From NCBI GenBank assembly GCA_902651635.1, contig CACRSC010001923.1:304615-363911 (forward strand): a stretch of 59,297 bases of DNA, read 5' to 3'. Positions within the stretch are counted from its first letter, which is position 1. Every line of letters begins with the position of its first letter. The notes below the pieces were generated by a model. That model was given only the letters and a program-made list of their open reading frames with translations. It was not told the DNA's origin and made no database searches. The stretch comes from Mastigamoeba balamuthi (lineage: Eukaryota; Evosea; Mastigamoebida; Mastigamoebidae). Both the position numbers and the translations under genes were made by a program. Below, piece after piece: positions 43,725 to 54,273 of this stretch.

Positions 43725-43945
43725 TTCGGCGGATATTCGTCGTCGCAGATTCCACCGGGAGATATTCTGAAAAACTACGTATTAAGAACAAACGCATCAG
43801 CCGTGGGCCCCGCGGGGCTGCATGCGCTGGCGGCTGTTCTGAGCGCGCGCGGGGGCTGCCAGATATCCCCGTCGCTGATTCCATCGGGAGATAATCTCTC
43901 TGAAGATTCGTAGCGAGATACTCTCGAACTCCAACGGGAAAACGG
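43725..43945 (+). repeat. Tandem partial duplication of the SurE 5' region
   Basis: 43737-43862 resembles 43870-44100. Both copies carry a GATTCCA(C/T)CGGGAGAT block, a stretch ending AACGCATCAG, and then the SurE start region. In the upstream copy GTGGGCCCCGCGGGGCTGCA echoes the gene's GTGGGCTCCGCGGGGCTGCA. It breaks off after about 60 coding bases and has no start codon. Confidence 0.65.
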
Positions 43946-43969
43946 CGTAAAAAACCAACGCATCAGGCA

Positions 43970-45140
43970 ATGAGCGATTCACGGGACCACCACGAGGCGG
44001 GGATGCAGGGCCGGCGCGTGCTGTGCGTCAACGACGACGGCGTGGGCTCCGCGGGGCTGCACGCGCTGGCGTCTGTGCTGAGCGCGTGGGGCTGCGACGT
44101 GCGTGTCTGCGCGCCTGCGGGCAACCAGAGCGGCGTGTCGCACCGCGTGACCCTCGGCGGCGCCCTCCGAGCCTCGCGCTGGGCCCCCGCAGGCGTCCTC
44201 CGCCCCGGCGCAGACGCCGCGAGGGTCTCGGCCGCCTGGGCCGTCGCCGGCACCCCCGTCGACTGCGTCCGCGCGGCCTTCTTCCTCAACGGCCAGTGGC
44301 GCCCGGAGCTCATCCTCTCGGGTGCGCCGCAGCCACCGGGGGGAGTGGGGTCCCGGGGTGCTGATGTCACGGGTGGAGATTTCCGCGATACCTGGATATT
44401 TCGCCCCACACGTCACTACGATATTTTATTATTCCTGGTGTTTTTCCCCGTTGTCTGGAGGTAACTGTGAAGGCAGTGGGACAACGCTGTGGCTGCAGCT
44501 GCCAACGACATCAGCTGTTTGGGATTTCCCGTGTTCGTGTGGGGCTGACTGGCTGGGGGGTTCCGATTGCCTGGCCGCACGCGCTGCAGGGGTCAACGAC
44601 GGCAACAACCTGGGCATGTGCGCCATGTACAGCGGGACCATCGCCGCGGCCCTCGAGGGCGCCGTGATGGGCGTGCCCTCCGTGGCCCTGTCGCTCGACG
44701 TCTTCTCGCCCACCGAGTCGGACATGGACGCCCTCTGCGCGAGCCTGCACCGCCTGCAGCCCCTCTTCTGCCGCGTGCTCCAGCACGGCGTGCCCCGCTG
44801 GGGCGCCCTGGCCGTCAACCTGCCCCGCGAGCCGTTCAAGGGCCTCGCGCTGGCCCGGGCTGCGATGGCCCCGCTGTCGTGCTCGTACGAGCTCAGGGGG
44901 GCCCACGGCTGCGACGCCGCGGGCGTGCCCGAGGGCTGCGAGGCCGAGCTGGCCATCAAGAACGTGAGGATCGACGGCAGGGAGGCGCTGGCGACCGAGG
45001 GGACGGACCTGTGGCTCGTGCAGGTCGAGGGCTACGCGTCTGTCTGCCCCATCTGGGCGATGCCCGAGGGCGCGGACCCCCTCTGGTTCGGGCAGCTCGC
45101 GCAGTGGAAGGACCTCTGGTCGTGGGTCTCCTCCCCTTGA
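43970..45140 (+). CDS. SurE-family survival protein / 5'-nucleotidase
   Basis: Exons 43970-44321 and 44590-45140 give 300 residues. The join (donor GGTGCGC, acceptor CTGCAG) restores SGVNDGNNLG, the conserved SurE box. Metal-binding NDDG is at 21-24, the GNQSG serine at 54 and the conserved Asn at 120, and the signature MYSGTIAAALEG follows. SurE proteins are divalent-metal phosphatases acting on nucleoside monophosphates and, in some species, polyphosphate. The 268-bp intron starts GTGCGC. No targeting signal is evident, so it is probably cytosolic. Confidence 0.9.
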
Positions 45141-46020
45141 GCGAGTGAGGCCGGTGCCCGACGTTGCTTTTAGACACAGTGGTGTGCTAATGTAAGTGAA
45201 CAACAGACTTACAGATCTATACGCTCTAGCCCTCAGCATTGCGAACCGAGTGCTTGCTACTAGAAAGGTCCAAAGTAATATCCAGCAGGTTGTCGCAAGG
45301 GCATAAAGCGAAGAGATCCTTTCGATGACCAACCAGAGAGAAAAGCAATATCCAACAGGTTCGGGGCAGATAATGCCTCTACAGCAGTAGAATAGGAATT
45401 CAGTGCCAGCAAGAAGAAGTGGTCAGGAAAAGTGGGGCGTGTGACCAACAGAAATCAAGGCGGTTGGACAACAAACGATCAATCTGGCGCACGATTATTA
45501 TATACTCGTATTCCCATCATGTAAGCGGTTCTATTGATGCCAGAACCATCGCTATCTGGCGCCATGATTAATAGATTCATCGATAACAAGGTTTTCACAA
45601 GTTTTTTATACAAATTCGTTGTTTCCTCTCTCATTTCTTCCCTCTCAAAACAAGGTCTTGTGCTTCTCCTCACTACAGAAGTGTTTATACCTTCCATCGT
45701 TCGTAAACTAAAGTGTGTTGTGGCTCTCACTGCCCCTGCTGCCTTCTCTGTGTATGCCATTTCATCGACTGGCCACCTATTGCTCTCAACTCACTCGCTC
45801 ACTCACACAAATTCGTATGCACGGCTGTAAGGCTGTGGGTTGAGACGAACTCCCCATGCAGCTGTGGCTGGGCTGTGCTTCGTTTGAAGCCACCTCACTC
45901 CTGTGGCATTCGTTTGTTTGTTTGTTTCTTTGTTTGCTTGTTTTATATGCCCCTTTGTAATGCTGCCTCTGTCCTGTGCCATCGCCTGCAGCACTGCACT
46001 CGTGCGTGCTCCTCCGTGCT
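45141..46020. other. Spacer, no gene recognised
   Basis: AT-rich, short frames only. A small repeat of AATATCCA(A/G)CAGGTT occurs at about 45278 and 45347. Confidence 0.4.
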
Positions 46021-46039
46021 GAAGATGGACAATGACAAC

Positions 46040-46560
46040 CTCCAAGGGCTGCCCACGACCTGGTCCCCAGCTTCGTGCTGGAGTGCGTCCACTGGGGACC
46101 CGCAGTTGAGGCCCTTTCGCGCCTCACCCGCGTCTTTTGTTCGTGGGCAGCCCCCCTGGCCCTTGGCCCGCAGTGCTCCCTCGTGTGCCCTGGCCCCTGG
46201 CAAGAGCAAGCAGGCGACGTTGTCAGATGAGTGGGCGTGACATATTTATAAGGGTGTGAGTGCCTGAGTCACGTGGGCAGCGGCAGCGCGTTACGCTGTT
46301 CACGCTTTCTTTCATGCGTGTATATGGTCCGGTTGTTCGGGGAGCCAGAGGGGCGGCGGCTTGAGGAGACTGCCCACGGCCTGGTCCCCTGGCTTCGTGC
46401 TGGCGTGCGTCCACCAGGGGACCCCGTGGCAAGGCCCTTTCGCGCCTCACCACGGACTTGTGTCCGTGGGCAGCCTCTCTGCCAGCCTGCCCATGCGCGC
46501 GTGGGGGGCCATCTCCCGGCAAACGAGCGACTCGTTGACGAAGCTCCACCTCGCCTCTTC
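46040..46560 (+). pseudogene. Two tandem degenerate F-box-like fragments
   Basis: 46040-46200 and 46365-46480 share long stretches of nearly identical DNA (CTGGTCCCC…GCTTCGTGCTGG…TGCGTCCA; CCCTTTCGCGCCTCAC). In copy 1 a frame reads DLVPSFVLECV…VEALSRLTRVFCSWAAP, reminiscent of an F-box (LP…L…I…L…V.R.W). Copy 2 has an extra base that breaks this frame. Neither has a start codon in phase. Confidence 0.35.
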
Positions 46561-48019
46561 GTTTCTGGGATCGGAATAATTGTACACATGAGTGAGGCCC
46601 TGCCAATTCAATGTTCTGCGATTGGAATCGGACAATTACAATCTCGAAATTTGGTCCAAAAGGCCGTGCGCGGTAAAAAGTAGTCGCAAAAAACGGGCAG
46701 GGCGCGGGGCGAGCACGTACGCGGTGCGCGCGCACTGAGGGCCAGGGAGACCAACGGGGGCAGGGGTTTGGGGGGGGCTGTCCCGCGGACTGCGGCGCGT
46801 AGATGGGTGGCGGGGGGGGGGGGGGCGAGGGAGGGCCCCTTTGGCGCGTGGCGTGGCCTTTGGTGTGCTTTTTGCGGGGTGCGGGAAAAACTAATTTCTA
46901 GCTGGCGATTCTGCAACGCTTCGCAGCCCGCGCACCACGAAACGTTCTGCTGACGCCACGGGAGTGTTTCCCCTTGAATTTCATCGAGATTTCACTGGCC
47001 TTTCCTTGGTTTTTGCGTGCGTTTTCTGGTGGCTTGGGAAGATCTGTGCATCTCTCTACCCTGGGGGGATTCTCTCGACTTTCTAAGTCTCGCGCTTCTG
47101 AGCCCTCGCTGGCGCATGCCTGCTGGCTGCACTTTGCGCTCAGAAGGCAGAGCAGAACAGGGGCTGCTACTCTCTGCTTTCATGCACCGCGAGAAGTATT
47201 AATTACCCAACATGAAGGTTCTTTTGAACCACGTTTTTATAAATTACTTCAAGGGACATCCAAGTTGCAAGTCGAGGAGGCAACAAATGAAGTAAATAGA
47301 GCATGTACCATATATAATCCGATTCGCCAGATGCCAGCGATTCGAGCGTTATCGATTTCAGCGAGCTCTGAGCACTTTACAGGAAGAAAGAGGGTCCACA
47401 ACGTAGTTTGGTGAATAATTTATACGAGCAGAGAAAAACCTGTGGAGGTTGATTGTATGATTTCCTTCTTAATTACAGAAGCTCAGAAGCTATTAACAAC
47501 ACATGTGACTCAGAGTTTTGCTTTGGTAAAGCCACCACATATGATTTATTTCGTCACACCACAACTCGAGTTGTATGTGTACATAGAGTCTATCCCTGAG
47601 CGAGTCCAGAATCCCGGAAATCCACAGTCAAACGTTCCTTGCTTGATCCTACCTATGGTTCTTCTAAGTTAATTTGATATGAGCGGCTTTTTGGTGGATG
47701 CAAACAAGCAGTCTACCCACAGGTTTTAAGGCACTCACAACCCAGCGGGACACGACCAGCTGAGAGAGAAACCTCATCGCCATCACGTGAAAAAACAATT
47801 GCACAGAAATACAATTGCAAGTCTCATCAACCACGAAGACGGGTGCTGAATGGATGGATGATCGATGAATGATTGGATTTGTGCTGGTGAAAGTGCTGCT
47901 TCAGAAGGTGCCTGTTGTGCACGGCAGGGCGTCGAGGCCCCACCCCAGCACCAGCACCAGCACAGGCTGCCGAGTCACCGCGGCGGGCACTGCGAGGCAA
48001 AAGAGCAGAGCACGGGGCC
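46561..48019. other. No gene recognised; C/G-homopolymer patches
   Basis: A G-rich stretch near 46810-46825 and several open but featureless frames. The right end, 47900-48019, is the 3' flank of the F-BAR gene. Confidence 0.4.
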
Positions 48020-50784
48020 CTACTCGACGGGCTTGACGTAGTTGGCGGGGATGAAGCCCTGCTTGTCGCCTTGCGTGGCGTACCACCAGCCGCTCTCGTC
48101 CTTCTCGGTCACGTAGACCACGTCGCCCTCCTTGAGCTCCAGCTCCGTCTCGTTCTCCGCGTGGTAGTCGTACACGGCCGTGCACTTCTGCCCCTCGGGC
48201 TCCGCTGCCGCCGGCGCCCCCTCCGCGACCGCCGCGGCGGGCGCCGCCGTGTCGACCTGCGCGGTGGGCGCAGGCGCCGCCGTCGTGGGCTGCGGCGGCA
48301 GGCCGTCCGTGTCGGCGGCGCCGCTGCTGGCGACCTGCGCAGACTCGGTGCTGGCGGCGGGCGACGGGGTGCCGCTGGCCGCGACCTCGTCGAGCTGCTT
48401 CTGCACGAGCTCGCGGGCCTTCTTGAGCTCCGCGAGGGCGTTGCCGTCCTCGGCGAGCTTCTCCTCGGCCTGCTTCTTGCCCTGCGGGTCCTTGGCGTAC
48501 ATCTGCACGAGCTTCTCGCCCGCGGCGATCTGGTGCTGCATGCTCGCCATCTTCTGGTCGATCTCCTCGAGCTGCGCCCCCAGCTTCCGGCGCTTTTCGT
48601 CGTCGCCGAGCGACGAGCGCTCCGCGTCGCTGAGCCCCCACTGCGCCGAGGGCCGCGAGACCACCGCGCGGGCGGACATCACGGCGCCCGGGCCCGAGGC
48701 GCGCGGGGTGACCGAGGGCGAGATGCCGCCCGACGAGGCCGTCGACGAGGTGCCGGCGGGGATGCCGCCCTCGGGCGCCTCGAAGTTGATCTGCTCGGGG
48801 ACGCTGACGCCCGTGCGGATCGACGCCGCGTACGACTCGATGTCCGTCGCCACGTTGATCGCCGTCGCCGACGCCGTGATGACCTCGGTCGCCGCCTGCG
48901 TTGGTGTTGTGTCAGCCCTGGCCTCTGCGCCATGCATCTCCTGCTCTCGCTGCTAGGGGGAGTCTCAACCAGGCGTTGTTACTGTTGCTAGTGCTCCAGC
49001 GCAGGGGCCAAGGACGCAGCTCCTTGGGGTATGCCGACCCATGGCACGGCTGTTTTGAAGAGCCAGCGGACTCAAAGAGCAGTTGCTTCCTCGTTTGATA
49101 GAGAGGCGTGTGTCGTGCATTGCACGTGCCGTGAACAGCGCACGCTGCGAAACAGAACAAACAATCGCAAAGCAAAGCAAAACAAAACAAAACAAAACAA
49201 AACAAAACAATTGAAAGCAAAACAAGGAAAACAGAGAGCAGCGGACCTTCCAGTGCTCGGGGAGGCTGAGGGCGGCCATGTGGGAGAGGAGCTTCTCGAC
49301 CTGGGTCTTGCAGAACTGTATGCGCTCCTCCTCGAACGTCTGGTACTGGCGGAGGAACGCGGGCTGCTCCTCGGTGTAGTACCGCCGCTGCTTCTCGTTG
49401 GTCTCCCGCAGCGTCCGGCTGTACGCCTCCTCCGCCCCCCGCGCCTTCTCCACCGCCTCGGACACCTTGCGCGCCAGCGCCTGTATGTCCTTGGGCTTGG
49501 CCTGCGCCCGCGGGTCCGTCTCCTTCTTCTGCGCCTGCAGCTGCGGTGTGCTGTTCAGTACCTTCGCCCCTTTTCCTCTCCGCATCGGGTTAAATTCCCC
49601 GGAATTCGCGAAACACTTCCGGAAGCAGCAGCACACAGCGAGATATGCACGATTCCTGGAAGCGGGGAGGGCGAGTGTAGGAGATCTGGAGATACGCTGC
49701 TGGCTGAGGAAGATATCTCCGCCCGAGGGGGGGGGAGGGGGCGTGGCGTGCCTGGAGCTGGGCGGCGTCGCGGGAGAGCTTGTGGTAGTTCTCCTTGGCC
49801 TTGCGGAGGGCGGCCTGCTGGGCGTCCCAGCTCTTGGCGAGGGCCTCGCCGTCGGCGATGAGCTTCTTGCGGCCGCGGTCGCGCTCCTTGGCGAAGCTGT
49901 CCATGTCCCGCCCGATCGCCCCCACGTTGGCCGCGAACCCGTGCTGCTCCCCCGCCAGCCGCTCAAACTGGCTCACCACCGTCTCCACGCACATCTGCGC
50001 CCCCGCGTTCAGCGTTCAGCTGTGCGCCCCCGTGTGCTCACTGTCCCCTCTCTTTTTATTTTCGCGATTCGAATCTGGCCGTATTGCCCGCAGCGCGCAC
50101 AGCAGCGCTCTGGCTCGAAACCCAAAGAGAGGGAGGGCGAGTGTGCCTTGACGGTGCCCTCGAGGGCGCCGTGCTTCTTGGTGTTGTACTTCTTGATGAC
50201 GCCCTCTGTCTTCTGCGCAAAGTCCTCCACGACCTCCCTGCGCCCCCGCCCCCCCGTCAGCGCGTGGCGTTGCGTGGCGCGTTGGGCGTTGCGGTGTGGC
50301 GCAGAGAGAGGAGCCCCGCGATGCGACGTGGCGTGGGCGTAGGGGTGAGGGCTGTTCTGGTTTGGGTGGTGCGCTGCCGTGTGTGTGTCGTGTCGCAGCG
50401 CAGCTGCCCTGCCTGGCGGTTGTGCCCAGGGCGCTGCTGTGCCCGTGCGGCAGCACCAGAGGCGCGACGCGACGTGTCGTGACGTGACGTGGCGTGGCGT
50501 GGCGTGGCGTGGAGGGCGAGGGCTGGTCTGGACTGGGGAGGTGTGTTTGCCGTGTCGCAGGAGGGCTGCCGTGGCTGGCGGTTGTGCGTGTGCTGCGATA
50601 GCGACGTGAAGCGAAGGGTCGTGTGTGTGTGTGTGTGGCTCTGTGCGCTGCTGCTGCTGCTGCGCGTGCGGGCGCACGAGAGGTGCTTGAAGAGGCTGGC
50701 GATGCCCTGGACGCCCTCGAGGGACGCTGCGGTGCGCTTGGCCAGGGGGTCGTACCCGTCGAGCAGCTGCGCAGCGAAGCTCAT
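48020..50784 (-). CDS. F-BAR and SH3 domain protein
   Basis: Exons 50784-50678, 50237-50153, 49994-49752, 49540-49247 and 48895-48020 give about 534 residues. An N-terminal F-BAR-type helical domain is seen (YDPLAKRTAASLEGVQGI, FAQKTEGVIKKYNTKK, RKKLIADGEALAKSWDAQ, AKENYHKLSRDAAQLQ, QYQTFEEERIQFCKTQVEKL). A second coil follows (LGAQLEEIDQKMASMQHQI), then an Ala/Pro-rich linker and a C-terminal SH3 domain (ALYDY-type AVYDYHAENETELELKEGD, GWWYA, GFIPANYVKPVE). This layout is that of Toca/CIP4 or Bzz1-like proteins that bend membranes and link them to actin during endocytosis. Intron 3 appears to start with GC (CTCCAG then GCACGC). Two acceptors 6 bp apart (49541, 49535) are possible for exon 4. 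Confidence 0.85.
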
Positions 50785-51098
50785 TCTCTCTTGCTCTCGT
50801 CTGTACCCGCTGATATTTCTTTCCACGCCCCGTATCCGCCTTTTCCCGATCCCTCCCCTGCTCACTCTCTCTGCCGTGTCTCCCAACGGCTTTTCACCCC
50901 CGAATCTTCCTCCGGTGACTCCTGCGGCCCCGGTGACGCAGCACAGTGCCCAGCGGCGCTCCCGTCGCCCAGCATCCGATCAGCCCATTTCGAGCGAATA
51001 AATCTATTTATCAGATCGGAACTCGAACTGCCTGCATTCCGCAGTGCTTGCCACACAGCCACCCCTCGCCCCTGCTGGACCTCCGGGCACTCCCCGGC

Positions 51099-52904
51099 TC
51101 ACTTGGCACGGGGGGTGTCCTCGGGGGCGTCCCTGCCCTCGATGAAGCGCTTGAGGTGGAACCTGAGGCAGCTGGTGCTCATGCTGCAGTGCTGCATGCC
51201 CAGGTTCCTGGCCGCCCTGTGCAGCAACGCCTGCGGCTGCTTCATCAGCACCCCGAACGTCAGCCCCGCAGCCTCGCAGTACCGCTCCCTCGCCTTGCCC
51301 CCGCCGGGCAGCCCCCGCTCAAACGCCCTGCGCTCCTGCGTGCTCCACAGGTCGCCGATCTTGAGCCTCCGGGGCCCCCGCTGCACGGGCCCCTCCTCCC
51401 CGCCGTCCCCGCTCCCCTCCGCCCCCCTGTGCTCGCTCCCGCTCCCTGCCGTGCTGCCCTGCTCCCCGCAGGCCGGGCACCCGCCCCTGGCCCGCTGCTC
51501 AGCGCAGACCTCGCAGACTCTGCGGTGTCCCTGTCAGCTGCGCGAATCACTTGTCTCCCCTGCGCGGGCAGCTCACGCGTGGCCGCAGCCCTGGACGACT
51601 TCATGGCCCAGCGGCCCCTTGCAGACGGCGCACACCACGCTGCCCGTCGTTGCCGCTCCCTGCTGCTGCTTGGGCTGCTTCTGCGGAGCCGCCGCGGCTT
51701 CGGCGTCCGCTTCCTCGCACTGGGCGCCGCGCAGCTCCGCCACGCGCTTCGCGAACATCGCCCTCTCGCTCCCCAGCTTGTTGCGCCACAGCGAGTCGCG
51801 CGCCTGCAGCTCGCCCTCGAGCGAGGCCACGGCGCCCTCGAGCTTCTTCTGCCGCTCGGCGAAGAGGCGGGCCTCCGTGTCTGCGTTGCTCCTGACGATC
51901 GCGACGCGCTCCTCGAGCATCGCGGTCCTCCTCCTGAGGTCCTGCACAGTCGCAGCGGCCTCCTCCTCCTGCTCCTCCACGCGGTGCCGCAGAGCGTCCC
52001 GCTCCCTGGCGGCCTCGTCGAGCTGCGCCTCGAGGTCCTCCGCGACGGCCGCAGAGGTGCGCACCTGCTCCTGCAGCTCGCCGATCAGCCGCTGCGAGGC
52101 GGCCACGCGCCCGTCGTCCGGGCCCTCGGCGGCGGCCTCGAGCATCGTGCGCACGGCGGTGCTCGACTGGGCCAGCAGCGCCTCGCCTTTGGACCGCACG
52201 TGCAGCCTCCGCATCGCCGTCAGCTCAGTCGTCAGGTTGCGCACCGTCTCCTCGAGCTCCTCGACGCGGCCCGCGCCCACCGCTGGCGTGCCCGACGGCT
52301 GCCTCTGCTCGCTCTCGAGCGCAGCGGCCCGCGCCTCGGCCGCCTCGGCCCTGCGGAGGTTCTGGTCGCTGCGGTCGCGCAGCTGCTGCTCGAGGGCCGC
52401 TGCTCTGCTCTCGCACAGCCGCAGCCTCGCCTCGAGGTCCGCAGCGTGCTCGTCTCTCGCCTTGAGCTCCTCCGCGTGGCGCTGGTCCGCGGCCTGGCGC
52501 TCGAGGAGCTCGCGCGAGGCCTCCTCGCGGGCTGCTGCGGCCTGCGCGTGCGCCTTGTCGACGTGCTGCCGGTGCTCGTCGGCGGCCCTCTTGCGCAGCA
52601 CGTCCGAGGCGCGGATGAACTCCAAGAGCTCCTCGCGCGAGGAGGTGACCTCCCTCTCGAGCAGCACTCGCGCCTGGCGCAGCTGCGCCTCGAGCTCGCT
52701 CACCCGCTGGTTGTTTTTCCCGCGCAGTGAGAAACTAATCAACTGAATCGCTCCGCTTGCCTGCGACTGCTGGGGGTCGGCGGGGGCCACCGGGCAGGAC
52801 CTCTCCCACAGCGTCGCGGGGGCCACGGCGCACCCGTGCTCGTCCTGTGCCCGCTGCACAGAGAACTGGATTTCGGCGGGAGAAAACAGCAGCGGTATCT
52901 CCAT
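51099..52904 (-). CDS. Coiled-coil RING-finger protein, probable E3 ubiquitin ligase
   Basis: Exons 52904-51577 and 51519-51099 give 582 residues. Residues about 65-400 are an almost uninterrupted coiled coil. The RING is split by the intron and is only complete after joining: Cys425, Cys428, Cys440, His442, Cys445, Cys448, Cys457, Cys460, a canonical C3HC4. A C-terminal domain follows (LWSTQERRAFERGLPGGGKA…LLHRAARNL) that weakly resembles a SANT/Myb-type helical fold. A 54-bp in-frame stretch (GCAAGC…AACCAG, about 52765-52712) might be a further GC-AG intron. It lies 76 bp after the MOB gene on the same strand. Confidence 0.8.
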
Positions 52905-52980
52905 GACAGCCCACACTCGATTGATTTGCAGCGCAATAACTTCTGTTCAGGATCTCTGCCCCCCGGTGGAGGGAAGAGAT

Positions 52981-53931
52981 CTACGTGATGACGGGCACGG
53001 TCGAGGAGGAGGCCTTCCTGGGACCGCCGCTCCTGCGGGCGACCTTGGCGATAAGGCCACGGAGCGGCACGAGGTCTGCGTCGTCCACGAGGCAGAACTC
53101 GCTCGTGAAGGCGTGGAAGCGCTCAAAGGCCCTCAGCACCGCGCGGTCGAGCCCCGCGGCCTCTGCGTCGGCCATGTGGCTGTGCCAGACGTGCGCGAAG
53201 ACGCGGGCGAGGCGCGAGAGGATCCTGCGCGAGCGCGTGACGAGCAGGCGGCTGGCGCCCCGCGCGTACTCGTCGCCCGACAGCTGCGCGTACGCCCACC
53301 CGAGGACCAGCTGCGCGTACTCGGGCGCCGACACCCTCTCGGACCTCCCTCCGCCCTCCGTCCACCTGTACTCGACGTCCGGCCCCGCGGACATCTGCGC
53401 AGGCCCCCCGGTCAGCCGCCCCCGCCCAAATCAATTGGCTTCAGGGCGGCACGGACGATGGGGCACGTTTTCTGCGTGCAGAACTCGCTGGTGAGGCTGT
53501 AGCTGAGCACAGTCATGTCGTACAGCGCGATTGCTGTGCCCTCCCGCAGGTGGCGTCAGCTGCGCACGTGCGTGCGTGCGCTGTGCTTTGCGTGCGGTGC
53601 GTTGTGCGATGGGGTGCGCACTGTTGTCGGCGATCCACTGGTTCATCGAGACGCCGCGGGGGATGCGGCGGTCCGTGCGGCGCCCAGCGGTGAGGCTCCA
53701 GAGCCTGTCGAGCTGCGCCCCCCTGCGCTGCCTGTGGAGGTCGCGGAGCAGCTGGGGCTCAGCGCGGGGCCGTGCCAGCCGCAGGATGTCGCCGAGGACG
53801 TACTCGGACACGCAGCCCACGGGGCTCGCGCTCCCGAGCCGCGGGTGCAGCCCCCACGCCAGCGCCTCGCACTGCTGCTGCCACGCATGCGTGTCGCGCT
53901 CGTGGTCCCGCCGGAGCGCGTGCAGCGCCAT
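52981..53931 (-). CDS. MOB family kinase-activator protein
   Basis: Exons 53931-53622, 53533-53457 and 53394-52981 give 266 residues. Joined, they read MNQWIADNT…SLTSEFCTQKTCPIMSAGP, the conserved Mob1/phocein core. The zinc ligands are Cys122, Cys127, His197 and His202 (C-x4-C and H-x4-H spacing as in Mob1). MOB proteins bind and activate NDR/LATS kinases or join STRIPAK, controlling cytokinesis and morphology. Whether this is MOB1/2- or MOB4-type cannot be decided here. Both introns have CTGAC upstream of the acceptor and weak donors (GTGCGC, GTCCGT). An acceptor-like TTTCCCAG 20-odd bp upstream of the ATG leaves open an extra 5' exon. Confidence 0.9.
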
Positions 53932-54273
53932 GGGCTCAGCAACGACTGTGCAACAGTAGTGCACCTGGGAAACAAAGCACTGATTTTTCGGAGACGTTGG
54001 GATTTTTATTCGTGCAAGTGCGGACACCAATCAGAACGAATCTGGAAATGCGATCCAACGAGCGGGAGAACGGCTGGCGCTTTGGCTCGAGTGCCGTGGT
54101 GAGAGTTTCGTCAAGCGCATGAGATGCACACGCACGACATTCAATCGGATTCTGCGAGATATTATCGGTGTGCGACATCAATTGAGTGGCACAGAGAATC
54201 TACCATATAAATTGACTTCGCGATTTTTCTTGCTTTTTAAAAAGCTCACCGGTCTTTGGTAGACCCGCTCGCC
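53932..54273. promoter_or_regulatory. Divergent promoter between MOB and the F-box gene
   Basis: 342 bp between start codons. On the plus side CATATAAATTGAC (TATA-like at 54206-54211) lies 63 bp before ATG 54274. GCGAGATATTATCGG at about 54148 resembles the GAGATATT motif before other starts. Confidence 0.45.

Noticed and set aside
46040-46560. An intact F-box gene
   Set aside because: No start codon in phase, a stop shortly upstream, and the second copy carries a one-base frame change.
50623-52746. Plus-strand frames of 594-707 codons
   Set aside because: Antisense to the F-BAR and RING genes; composition is Ser/Ala/Arg-rich with no domain, while the minus strand gives a coiled coil and C3HC4 RING.
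7616-53430. TCAATTGA palindrome as a transposon target duplication
   Set aside because: The copies sit alone in introns or promoters, not in pairs flanking an insert.
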